Part shown: positions 1-11,500 of the stretch, one piece after another | How the letters are laid out: every line of letters begins with the position of its first letter | Numbering within the stretch: position 1 is the stretch's first letter | NCBI RefSeq assembly: GCF_000003605.2 | Contig: NW_003133345.1 | Coordinates: 209,846 to 231,703 of the forward strand | Direction: 5' to 3' | From: Saccoglossus kowalevskii | Lineage: Eukaryota > Hemichordata > Enteropneusta > Harrimaniidae | DNA length: 21,858 bases | The notes under the pieces: generated by a model | What the model was told of the DNA's origin: nothing | The model's input: only the letters and a program-made list of their open reading frames with translations | The model's database searches: none | Translations under genes and position numbers: made by a program

Positions 1-70
1 GTAACAACCTTATGTATTTCTAACTTATACATAAATTTTTCTTTGAAATAAAAGGGTTAGGTTTGTCGAA

Positions 71-262
71 AACCGGTAAATTGCAATTCATAGGATTCGA
101 AGTATAAAGCAGGTTTTCGATGAAATCTGGGACTAATACTAATAATAATTAAATAGAAGAAATATCAGCCTGTGCATAGTAAATAATGTCGCAAAAGAAG
201 AAGCATTTTGATGCCTTACAAAATACCTCAAGGTATGAGACGATGATCACTGTTAACAAAAT
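71..262 (+). repeat. Dispersed repeat, copy 1
   Basis: Shares an ordered series of blocks with 1621-1795: ccggta, attcatagga, gaagtataaag, aggttttg/c, aatatcagcctg, tagtaaata and a final ctgttaa/acagttaa block. Divergence is large, with many small indels. No coding capacity or terminal repeats are seen; it is likely an old interspersed element. Confidence 0.6.
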
Positions 263-1090
263 GAAGAACTGACTCATGAACTACTGGAATGAGTAAGCAT
301 AACTTGGAGACTAGTCACACCCACCACGATTGATGTCATATTGTAATACATATCAAGTAATACGGATATAATTCTGGTTATAAGTGATCTATATAGAGGC
401 ATAAATTATGAATAATTTATATGACAGACAAACTATATTTTATATTAATTATCTGTTTATGTCTTTAAAAAAAACCATACTTTTAAGCAGTCTTTTTCCT
501 GAGTAACCCTGCTTGAGTGACCGTGTTTAACTAGCTTTGCAGCTAGTGAGCTACCTCGTACTCAAAAATCCTCTGATGTCGTACATGCTCTACATGCCTC
601 ATCTTTAAAGTTGACACATGGATATGGGAAATTGATAATTTTAAAATTGAAATCATCTCGCTCAGCATACAGCTTGGTGTGTAAACCATTAGGTTTAGGA
701 GGAACAGGTCAAAGTGTGAAACTAAATTCATACTCTCTGTTGTACCCTTCAGTGTGTGTTCTTCGGGATAAATCATGTGAAGATAACTAGGACAATCCTT
801 GTTGTTATTTAAACTTAACATGTCATCAATGTGTCTGTACGTGTTGAAGCGTTTAGCAAGCTTCGTTTTGTTCGACTTAACGAGAGAAAGTATAAATTCG
901 GCCCCATGCGATTACAAGAAGAAGTCTATTAGAAGTGGTTCACTATAATGCCAATGGTCTGTCTAAATACTAATCCACACAAACTTCACAAATACATCGT
1001 CAATGTGAAAATTAATCATACACTAGTTTTAACATCATTATATTTATGTGTACACGTGTTTGATGAAATATCAATGTATTATGTGTTATA

Positions 1091-1137
1091 GCACAATGAT
1101 ATGAATCTATTGTTAAAATATATTCATATCATTATGC
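1091..1137. repeat. Snap-back hairpin
   Basis: Arms gcacaatgatatgaat (1091-1106) and attcatatcattatgc (1122-1137) pair at 15 of 16 positions around a 15-base loop. Confidence 0.6.
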
Positions 1138-1620
1138 TCCATTTTAATGAAGCTAGACTATATTTGGGTTTCTTTTGTGCGGTATATATTGGTGTATAAT
1201 GTAACAAAAGCAAAAGTACTAATTGTATTGAAATAATTACATCTTTGTTCAACAATCGCATCTTATGCAGTTTTGGGTATTCAATGCAAACTAAGTAATT
1301 TGTCAGCTGATTTCAATGAAATACCAAAATCAAATAACACAGGGGAATTATATCTGAATGAAGTTTTAATAAATATAATAGACACCGAATGTAATAGTGC
1401 TTTTTTGGCCACTTTTTGGGAATAAATTTCAATAGTTTCCATAATAATTTTGAAATTTTAATTCTAATTTATTGTAGTTGTTTACTAAGTATGAAGTCAA
1501 ACTGGAAAAGCTGCAAGAGTAAGTTTAAGTTAGAACTTTTAAGAACTTTTTAGGAACACATAACTTTTCCTATGAAATGAAATACCAAGGGTATTTTTTT
1601 TTTCAATTCAGTTTTGACCC

Positions 1621-1795
1621 AAGCCGGTATATTTATTATTCATAGGAAGTATAAAGTAGGTTTTGCAGTTGACCAACATAAATATCAGCCTGGTTGTAGT
1701 AAATAGTGAAACAACAGAAGGCGTGCTCGATGTCTCACAAACAACAGATTGCTACGTCCACGAGACTTTGACCACTGGTAATAACAGTTAAGCTA
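1621..1795 (+). repeat. Dispersed repeat, copy 2
   Basis: Second copy of the 71-262 repeat in the same orientation, 1.55 kb away. The best-preserved blocks are ggaagtataaagtaggttt and aaatatcagcctgg. Confidence 0.6.
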
Positions 1796-2204
1796 AACAG
1801 TACCCAAGATTCAAAAGCATATTTAAAAAAATGTACAACATTCAATCCGCACACGTGTTGTGTCAAAGATAGGTGTAAAGTTGTTGAAACAATATATTTG
1901 TATTCACCGACGACAAATCAAATGTGAATGACGTATTTTACGTCACGGTAGCAGCTTGATCGCTAGAGGGCGCGACTAACATAAACTGTGCATCGAGCTG
2001 AAAGATATTGTTCAGAGTTTCGACGTCTTCAAAATTCAGGAAATGTTACAGTTTCCCAAGTATAATTATTGCATGCATTTTTCTCTACTGAAAATGGTCA
2101 GTCATTATCTATGCTGTTTTCAAGAGAGCGTCTAACATCACTCGTTAATTGTCTAACATGACTGAGAATATAATGTGATGAATCCCAGTTACTCACATTC
2201 CTTT

Positions 2205-2567
2205 TTATAGTTCCACGTCATAGGCAGATTCGTGCACTGGTCGTTCATTTCTACTTTTCAGAAGACTATTTACTTTCTGTATATCTGCATCAAGGATTTG
2301 ATGTAGTTCTTCATTGTAAGGATCAAAGTGGAAATTCTCCGAGTGCTGTCGGAAATCTGCCTTCTAAGTCATTGTTGAGACATTTAAGTCTGTCTGGGGT
2401 CAACGTAATATTTTGGAATTCTAACATTCTTCTAACATGATAAATTGGATTGGCTGCCAGATCTTCGTAACGCACAATTAAAAAAGGTTTCCCGGAGTTG
2501 AACCAAGCTTCAACTATTCTTGGCCACCTGACATGTTGTCTTTTAACAAAATTTATCCAATTTTTAT
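2205..2567 (-). CDS. Sulfotransferase exon 4: C-terminal exon, with one frameshift
   Basis: The acceptor is TTTTTTACTTTTAG at 2568. The exon starts in phase 1 and encodes [11 protein letters not shown], then [23 protein letters not shown] and the helix VRRMLEF, ending in EGRF. The frame then slips at TTT (plus aaa at 2353-2355). With two T it continues [15 protein letters not shown], then [12 protein letters not shown] and VEL, to a stop at 2207-2205. As given it ends at a TGA at 2325-2323, 40 residues short. The conserved EGxFxR and FDPY residues fall on either side of the slip, so the downstream frame is real. A possible poly(A) signal (AATAAA on the minus strand) lies at 1637-1632. Confidence 0.82.
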
Positions 2568-5500
2568 CTAAAAGTAAAAAAAAAAACACAAACAGTTTAG
2601 GAATCAGTAATGTCCAGTGAACACACAATATGATTGTAAAACAAATATACAAGCACAGAGGTAGCATTCCATCAAGGGCGTTTAAAACAATAAAAGCGTC
2701 AGTCAGTCACCAAACCATTCACTCAAGTACAAATGTCGACCAAGTTGCCATAACCAGCAGTAATTTTGGAATGATTTACGATAATAGAAAGTGTTATGAA
2801 TGGACTCCATGTATGTATTTCATGAATGGTCCATAAATAATTTTCCGTATATAACAAAGTTGAATCGCATAAAATGGAAATATAACCATATAACGCAGGA
2901 AGTTAAAGTTGTGATATTATAATATAGAGGATTACCCACAATACAGCAACTTAAACAATTACTTTTGAACTATCATGGCATTTGACCCAACACGGGAAAT
3001 CTTGGGAAGCTATAGTCAGTTCGAAATTGCACGAAAGGCAGTGAAAGAGGTTCGAAAAAAGTTTGAAAGTGCGAGTAATCAACAACAAATCAAATGTAAG
3101 CATCAGACCACAAATGTCCAAGTACATGTCTAGTTTTACACACAATTCGTATACACAAGTTGTGAAACGTTGATAATTGTAAAAACTTAAGCAGTTACTC
3201 ACTGTCTTTAAAAACTTCTTCTAATTGGGGGATTGGCCAGAAATCCCTTTGTGTGAAACAGATAAAAGGAAACAAAAGAGTCATATGGATTTCTAATCAG
3301 CACTATACCAGACTTGAAGATATCATCATATACATGAGCCTTGTACACGACTGCACGCCCCAAATTGGGATCATCATATTCCGCAGTAAACCCTGTGTAT
3401 TAAAAAACAAAAATGTTAGTTGATTGGCAGTCAGGAGCGGATCCAAGAGGTTTATTTAGAGAGTGCGCATCGTTACAATGACGTGATTGACGCATTGCTT
3501 TGTGGACTATATATGTACGAGTAATCACGAGTTCAGATGGGGGCGCCTTCTGCGCCCCTCTAAAGCTGCCACTGCAAGCACAATCACCAAATAGTTCACA
3601 GCGGTACTAGGAGAGCACATTTAATATAGTTGGTCTTGCAAGACATTTATAATTCCAGTTGAAATATTTGTTGAAATGCCTTTGTCAATGACTTCTTTTC
3701 TATAGATTTATCCAGCGCCCAAAACGGTCGTTCTTGAGCATAAAACCATTTAAGTATAGGCGAACAATTTACCACACTGTTTGTTTCCTAAGTATGACAT
3801 AATCAATAATTTTGACACATTAAGGCAGCTCGTATTTTTAAACTAAGTAAGATCACACTAGATAACCTTAGTATTATAGATCTTTTAGTCTTGGATAAAT
3901 CGTGGGAATGCCGAAATCCAAAAGATTTAGAACAGATTTAGCGAACTTCTTTGTGTGTGGTCCGGTCAAACCCTGAGGCAGCAATGATTGTTTTTATTAT
4001 TAGAGGACGCGTTTCCTAATATGGTAGGGTGAAAATACCCAGAGCAATACCGCAAAATTACCGCACGCTCAAACTTATGGCGGTACGGCGACAGATGTAT
4101 AATAATACTTAAAAATCAAACATAATGAAAGTGCATATACAGACAGTATGCTACTGAGATTTACGATAATATTAATTGGAGTGTTAAACGTGTGGGTCAA
4201 CTTAGTTGGTGTCAAGTTACAGGATGCTGTGTGGGCAATGGTAGACTAGATGCAAAAAAAAAGGACCGGGCTCATCACCCGCGAAGGAGGCAGGGTTGTA
4301 TCGCAGTGGCGGTGCCACAGGGGGAGTCGAAAAAATGTTTAGGGACGTCGCCCCTCCAAAATCAAGCTAAAACCCTTTTTGTCAGCAAAACTTGCCCCCA
4401 GAATGCAGGAAATTTCCTTTAATAATGATGTTTTACTGTCTGCACAGTTCTTTCAGCTGCTCCATTCGATGCTGCATGATAAGCTGGAATTAGGATATCC
4501 ATCTAACAAATAACCCACCATATCGCGCAAATTTTATCTGAGCACTTGAATTGTTTTTATTTTATTTTCTGTGGCTGTCGGAAATTTATTCGCAGATAAG
4601 CCACTTTTGAAAATTCTCGGAGCGAAACCGAATATTCCGAACTTGGCAGCGACCAGAATGCGACGGGCGCTAATTTTGTAAGCGTGTACATTTACAATAT
4701 CATATCCGCAATGTCGTGTTACGATTATCACCTTAAGAAAACTCAAATACTGAGGACATCTCTAAATATTACAAAAATATATTCCAATACATACAAATTA
4801 TAAGGTGGCGATAATGAAATTGAGTAGTTGATAAATAGTTGCAGAATTTGTCAAGCAGTCCATGACGATGACCTACACAATTCGAATTGATAGCCATTCA
4901 AAATCGGTTGATTTAGAGATTCATACTGGAATTTGCTTTAAACTTACAAACCCAGTAAACGATACGTAATTCCTCGTTTTTCAATTTGTGCGTAGTTTTT
5001 TTCCCCTCACCAGCTGTAATCGTACGTGAGGCAAACGCTACAGGTCTTTTTCCACCTTAACATTCAATTTTAGAGGGCTGCGAAACCCCCAAAAGTGGAA
5101 AAAACTTGCCAACTGGTTAGTCGGGAAGAGGGTTAATCTTACATTCCTACAGAAAACGCATAGTAAAGCGGCTGATGAACCCTTTTGGTCCTCATAATTC
5201 AAGAGACAGTGTTGGTACTCGGTACGGGTACAAATAGGGGAGTAATGGTAATTGCCAGCAATATCAATATATCAGTGAGAGATTTATTTTATTTGAAGCA
5301 GTTATTGATGATATCCCGTATTTATTTGTGAACACAAATGCCCCTAACAGAGCACAAGGAATTTTAAGCCAAAATTGATGAACTCTTATTATAAAATTTT
5401 ACAGGCACGGAGCACATAATCTGGGGGGGGGTGGTGATTTAAATTTTCCGGTGGATATAAGCATAGACAGAGACTGAGGAAATATGAGATCATGGCCCTA

Positions 5501-8500
5501 GTCAGTAAAGAAACGTCATTACATATGATGATTTGCAATTGAAATCGAATTGAAATTATCACTGGACACTCTTCTGGCCACTATGCTGTTAAGTTAAATG
5601 GACTCTCTCACTGGAAATTTAACTCGAGCTTGACGCATGATATGCCATACAACTAGAGGAAAAAGTTAAGGAGTAATCACGGGAGGATTTGGATAGACTG
5701 TTTATATGGGATTATGTTAAATTTCGAATTAGAGAATTCACAATTGACTATAGCAAAAATATAGCCAAAATCCAGCGACAAAAAATTTAGAAGCTAGAAA
5801 ATGAACTAAACCAATGGGAGAAAATTTGTTCAGGGAACCCGAGTGATGGAAATTTGAATGAATTGGAAAGAATTAAAACTGCAACACAGAGGGATTGATA
5901 ATCCGTTCCCGTGCGGGATGGTACGGGAAAGGAGAAAAACACAATAAATATTTCTTGGGTTTGGAAAAAAATAAACGAAAAAGATCGAGTTATATACAAA
6001 TTACAAAAGGATAATGAAACTATCGAAAACCAAGATGATATTTTGGCGGATATTAAACTCTTTTTAGATTAGACTCTACTCTGAATCTAATACTTTTGAA
6101 CAACACATAAACGTTTTTTTAAATTGTACAGTATCCCAATTGAGCACTACTAATAAGTTGTTATATGGAGGACCATTAACTATGGAGGAGCTCTTTGCGG
6201 TTCTGTCCAAAATGTCGAAAAACAAAAGTCCTGGACAACCGAATTATACAAGGGATTATGAAGATATTGCTGGAGTCACCATACAGGGAGGAAATATTAA
6301 AGAATCGGCATTTGCTGGTGACATGACCTGCTTCTTGTTTAACTGTGAATCGGTTGGGAGGTTTCCGACTTGCTGGAGCTATTCCGGCTGGGTTCAGGAT
6401 TAAAAGACAATGTAGATAAAACGGAGGCGGTCTGGTCGGGGAAGTGGAAATACAGAGAGCAGACTATGTTTGGGGTGAAATGGCCCACCACAACTAAAAA
6501 ATAGTGGGCGTAAACTCTTCATATAACAAAGAAAATATTACCAAACCGATTGAAAATTTAAAAAAAATACTCAATTTATTGAAATGTAGAAAACGGACAC
6601 TATTTGGAAAAATTTAGGTGGTTAAAATGTTAGGTCTGTCACAGTTTTCATATATATCATGAACCATACATTTGTACCTCTAAACAAAATTAAAGAAGTG
6701 CACACAATTGTATATAACATCACATGGGAAGGAGGGACAGCATTGCAAGGAAGTCTATGATAGGCGGGTGGGCAGTGGAGGGCTATCCATGACAGATTTG
6801 TATATTACTAGGAAAACACAGAGAGTTCTGCGGATTAAACGTCTACTAAATGAAGAAATCAATCACCCCTGGAAACGGTTTGTCCAGGAAAAATTACAAC
6901 AAGTAGGAGGGGAGACTCTCTTCAATTGCAACTTTAGTACCAGACTGCTCCTAGTTAACTCCTCAGAGTATATATCAGACTGCCTTGATGCGTGGATTGG
7001 AATCAACAGTAAAACAGACGATTGGGTGGATCAGATTCTCTGGAAGAACCACAAAATTAAAATAGGAGGAAAATCCTTCTATCAGCAAAGATTTAACGCA
7101 ATTGGAATTAAATACATATCAGACTTGTATAAAAATGGAAGATTAAAACCATGGGTAGGCTATGAACAGAAATGCATGACAATGATAGATAAACTCAAAT
7201 GGATAGAAATGATTCAGGCAATTCGGGAGGGTCTGAAACACAATTCACATGTGGACCAGGTAGAAGTGAGTGTACAAATACAAAACACAAACGTGGAAAT
7301 AAGCAATGTGACAAAAAAGAATCTGAAGCAGGAGCTGGTGGGTCGAGTTCTTGTAAGACCTAGGAGCGAAAGAACTATAGAACAGAATTTAATGGTTGTA
7401 CTAGAATGGATAAAAAATGTATAAAATGATCGTAAAACTATCTATTTAAACTAGGTTGAGGGAATTCTACTTCAAGCTCCTGCACAATATACTCCACACT
7501 TACCAGCGTTTACACAAAATGAACCCACAGAAATTTCCTACTCCCAACTGTACTTTTTGTAAAACAATTATAGAAGATTATGCACATCTTTTTAATAACT
7601 GTAATTTTGTCGTAGCTCTCTGGAGAGATTTATTTTTTACACTGGGAAGACCATTGAAACTGAAAGCACCACCTAGTAAACTGTGTATGATCCTTGGAGA
7701 TCCAGAATGCAGCTGGCAAGTCAATTTTATCTGCCTTCTGGTAAGAAAACATGTTTACTATGCTAAAATGCAAAACAAATTTACAAAATACTTCACACAG
7801 TTTATTCAAATTCTGAAAAGAAATATACCACATTGAATGTTTCATTGCTAAACAAAACAATAAAGAAGTGAATCACCACAAAAAATGGTCTTCCCTGATA
7901 CCGTATATTACATGATGTATTCAAGGTAATAATGTAACCTTTGATTGATCTCACGTGACAACACAACACAACAATGCATGTGTTGTCATTATCAGTTTTT
8001 TGCTGGGGTCACATGGTACTAAGACATCATTTTTAACAGTAGTGCAGCTTTTAAATACTAATTCCTGATGAGTATTTTTCAAATATGTGTTATTTGTATC
8101 TGCTAGTTCCATTTGTTAAAGCGGGGGAGTCGTTACTTGCGCATGAGTCAGATAGCCATACCGTGTCATTGTTTACAAACAAGCATCTACCCATGAGCCT
8201 TTGCGTTATTAGCGTGTGCTGTTAGCGTCGCTTGGGACTCAATTCTCGCGCGTGCGCAGGTGACGACCCTTCCGTTTTAAGCATGTGTTAAATCAACTAA
8301 ACATTGTTCTCGTACCAATGGTTGCGACCATGTCCTCTATATCAGATAGTCGGTATGGGTTATTCAACAGTTCTTGATACGCTGATACTTAAAAGTCCCC
8401 ATATCTTTTATTGGTACACGTGCAATTGGCGATGCCCAACCACTTCGTTCCACTCTTTTAACCAATCTTCTAACCGGTTCAACTCGCATACGTAATTGCA

Positions 8501-11500
8501 TTTAGCGTATCGTAGGTGCCTTGCAAAATGTACCCCTTCGCGTAATTTGATTTCAGCGCAGAATCCCCAAAATCTTTCCAACACATCATTATGATTGTGT
8601 TCATATACACTAAAACGCCACACCAATTCCTAATTTCCGAGTTACTATTTTTCTCACGAAATTCGATAGAGGGCGTTCTCAAAGTACCCGGATGACAGTC
8701 CGTTCAACGTTCGTGGTGGGGTTGAAATTTGAGCGGCGTCTGCTGTAAGCAATATACTAGTAGTTACTATTGCCGAAGTCTTATTTTTTACAAACGTTTT
8801 GCAAGAATTGGTCAAAATGGTTAACTGGCATTGTAATGCCCCAGACTATGCCTTGGGTTCGATTAAAAAGAAAAAAAACAGCGAAATATCCTGAGATGAA
8901 AGGCGTAACTTTTCATACATTTCTTTCGTCCAAGAAATCAACACTTCAACGCCAGTGGATTCGAATGCGTCGTTGGGAATCTGAGTGGATGCCAAACTAT
9001 ATTCCCGGGTTTGTTCACGGCATTTTCCATCCTGCGCCAGTATTTTTTTAGTTCAATAACTGGAGACAGCCGTCTTTCAACCGAAGTTATACATCGATTG
9101 AAAAACGAAGACTCTGTCGGCTTCCCGAGACGTTCCCAAACGAAAACATTGAGCCGGATTTGATGAAAAATTCGCTCGTTGCCAATTCCCACATCGATCT
9201 TCTTGTTCAGAATCCTTATGATGACATTTTTTGCGAAGTTGAAGTTAAAATAACTACGGAAGGAAAAAAACGTGTGTCCATTTATGATAACTGCATCCGC
9301 TGATCGCTTGGTGAATAAAATATTAAATCAAACTTACCCTATACAGTTACACCAGAAACTATTTTAGAGTTTGATTTAATAATAAACCATGGCTTGTAAG
9401 GATTTTCCTTCATGGACCATTGCCGAATACACTCTGCCATAATGAAATTAAATTCTGTATTCTGCACATGATGAAGCTTTACGAAAATGATGAAGTAAAT
9501 AACCATTATCAAGTCGATATTCTTTTAGTCTGGCTGTTGTCCAGTCACTTCGATGCAACAAATATGCGAACATATCAGCCATTTCAAACAAAGGCAAATT
9601 ATGAAGGTTTTTATGCCAAGATTTTACGTTACACGGATCTACCAGAGTTATCGTCGACTCACTGTGTTTTACAGAAAGTACGACGATTGTTTGACTCTTG
9701 GCGAACATTTAACTCGTTTCCTAACTCAACAAGTTCAAAAAGTTCAGCTTTATGGACATTGCTGCAAGTTATACCACGATCCTGAAGAAATTTGCGGAGT
9801 TCTGTAATTTTTTTGCTTTTCCAATCTATTGCTTTACGCATGTAAGAATACAGAACTTCAATAAAAACAACCCCACTCAGGCTCGTCATCCGGGTATTTT
9901 GGAGGCGCTCTCTAGCGAAATTCCGTAGAAAACTAACAACTCGAAAATTAGGAAAGTTCTACATACGAGTTTGGTGTCTGCACCGCGATTTTGCCAGTCT
10001 AGTCCTTATCCTGTTTTTTCCCATTAAATTCAGGAAGTATAAATAATGAGTATAGCAGCATAATAAAACGATACAATATCAGTAATAATAATAAACAATA
10101 AACTTTTCCATATATATTTCCGACAAAAATCCCGAAAAATCGCAAAATTTCTACATAAAAAAACGAAGTTTTATTTCAAGAATTTTTCGTTACAAAGAAG
10201 TATGAAGAGTTTTCGTTTGTAAGGCTGATAGTAAGTAGAATTACAACGCATCTAGTATGTGAATGTCATTGCGCATGGGATTAATCACACTGACACATCC
10301 GGGACCATCTGAAAGTCCCGGTAGCGCTCGTCCCCGCTGAACTCTAATGACCTCGCCAATTTTATGACATCATAACGCAAATGTTGATTAACCACTTGGC
10401 GGGGAAATGAAAAAAATTCACCGTGACCCAATTACACAATGAAGACACGAGACGTATATGTTATTATCTAGATCGTCTTTAACTGCTTTACAAACGGAAC
10501 CATGTAACGTAAATGTTTTACGTGGAATGCAGTCATCAAATGGCGCTTATTCATGAGACATTTGCAACGTTACACTCAATACAGGAACAATTTAGTACAT
10601 TGGATTTCGGAACATAGAGATTTCGGAACATAGGGATTTCGGAACATAGGGATTTCGGAACATAGAGATTTCGGAACATAGGGCGGTCNNNNNNNNNNNN
10701 NNNNNNNNNNNNNNNNNNNNNNNNNNNNNNNNNNNNNNTTTTTTGCCAAGTTTTTACGTTACACGGATCTACCAGAGTATCGTCGACTCGTGTTTTACAG
10801 TACGACGACGATTGTTTGACTCTGGCGAACATTTAACTCGTTTGCTAACTCAACAAGTTCAAACAGTTTAGCTTTACGAACATTGCTGCAAGTTATACCA
10901 CGATCCTGAAGAAATTTGCGGAGTTCTGGGACTTTTTTGCTTTTCCAATCTATTGATTTACGCATGTAAGAATATAGAACTTCAATAAAAACAACCCCAC
11001 TCAGGCTCGTCATCCGGGTATTTTGGATGCGCCCTCTAGCGGAATTCCGTAGAAAACTAACAACTCGAAAATTAAGAATTTATACTCAACTTATTAAACC
11101 AGTTACGACCCAATACATGTGCCCCACTACTACTAACAACAAAACAACTTTCTGTCTATTATGCACCACTTCTGCACTAATTTCGCCACATGATTACAAT
11201 AGAGATAATCAAGTATTACGCATGCGCAGTAATACCATTACAAATGCCAATAAAATTCATAAAAACTTACATTATATATAATGTATATTGAAACATTGCA
11301 GTGAGGCCTTTATCACGGTGCCGGTCGTTTTTTTTTTGGTAACATATTTCGGAACCATAGTAAAGTATATATTTGTTTATTATCAACTATATTATTATTC
11401 ATCATCACATATACAACATACCTCCTTTGTACAGTCCATCAGCATTGTATAGCGATCCTGTGAAAATTCCCGTTGCAATCTCAATTAAATGGCGCGTCCA

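Larger units (their letters stand above)
1..2204. other. Downstream flank of the sulfotransferase gene; no gene seen
   Basis: The region is AT-rich and holds two copies of a dispersed repeat (71-262 and 1621-1795), a snap-back hairpin (1091-1137) and a CTCF-core-like TAGAGGGCGC (1964-1973). The only longer open frame (821 down to 543, minus) has no anchor, domain or splice logic that I can support. The 3' untranslated part of the sulfotransferase probably occupies the right end. Confidence 0.6.
5060..7870 (+). mobile_element. Degraded L1/Tx1-type LINE, ORF2 relic
   Basis: This is a non-LTR retrotransposon ORF2 read across frameshifts and stops. Endonuclease parts: NFRGLRN at 5066 on, [15 protein letters not shown] to 5194, NTNAPNRAQ near 5330-5360, and [14 protein letters not shown] from 5430. 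A linker follows, with [17 protein letters not shown] at 5708-5758 and KLENELN near 5790-5815. Reverse transcriptase remains are NKSPGQ (about 6221) and, only about 30 residues on, [10 protein letters not shown], then [16 protein letters not shown] and MFGVKWPTT near 6465. C-terminal parts: [13 protein letters not shown] (6777 on), [29 protein letters not shown] (from 7462) and a zinc-finger-like CTFC..H....C ending HLFNNC. The order fits L1/Tx1 ORF2. It has been dead for a long time. No ORF1 or long poly(A) tail was found. Confidence 0.88.
3393..11421 (-). other. Intron 2 of the sulfotransferase gene, transposon-filled
   Basis: About 8 kb from donor GTATGT (11421) to acceptor ATACACAG (3393), phase 1. 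It contains the LINE relic, the THAP relic, two SAP-family relics, the minisatellite and the assembly gap. Most of the recognisable insertions in the window are here. Confidence 0.75.

Noticed and set aside
543-821. 92-codon minus-strand open frame
   Set aside because: Starts after an ACAG-like site similar to the sulfotransferase leader, but has no signal anchor, no motif and no matching donor or phase.
71-1795. The two dispersed repeats read as a pair of LTRs
   Set aside because: Too diverged, with no TG..CA ends, primer-binding site or polypurine tract, and the 1.4 kb between them has no retroelement coding.
2568-2667. Hydrophobic N-terminal extension of the open frame leading into exon 4
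   Set aside because: It lies upstream of a strong splice acceptor (TTTTTTACTTTTAG); the apparent membrane segment is the translated polypyrimidine tract of the intron.
7630-7860. Minus-strand open frame over the LINE 3' part
   Set aside because: Antisense shadow of the ORF2 zinc-finger region.
8938-9192. Minus-strand open frame over the THAP relic
   Set aside because: The plus strand shows THAP motifs; the minus product has none.
9553-9807. Plus-strand open frames over the SAP region
   Set aside because: They are antisense shadows of the SAP/SWIM relic, whose minus-strand frame has recognisable helices and a second, diverged copy preserving it.
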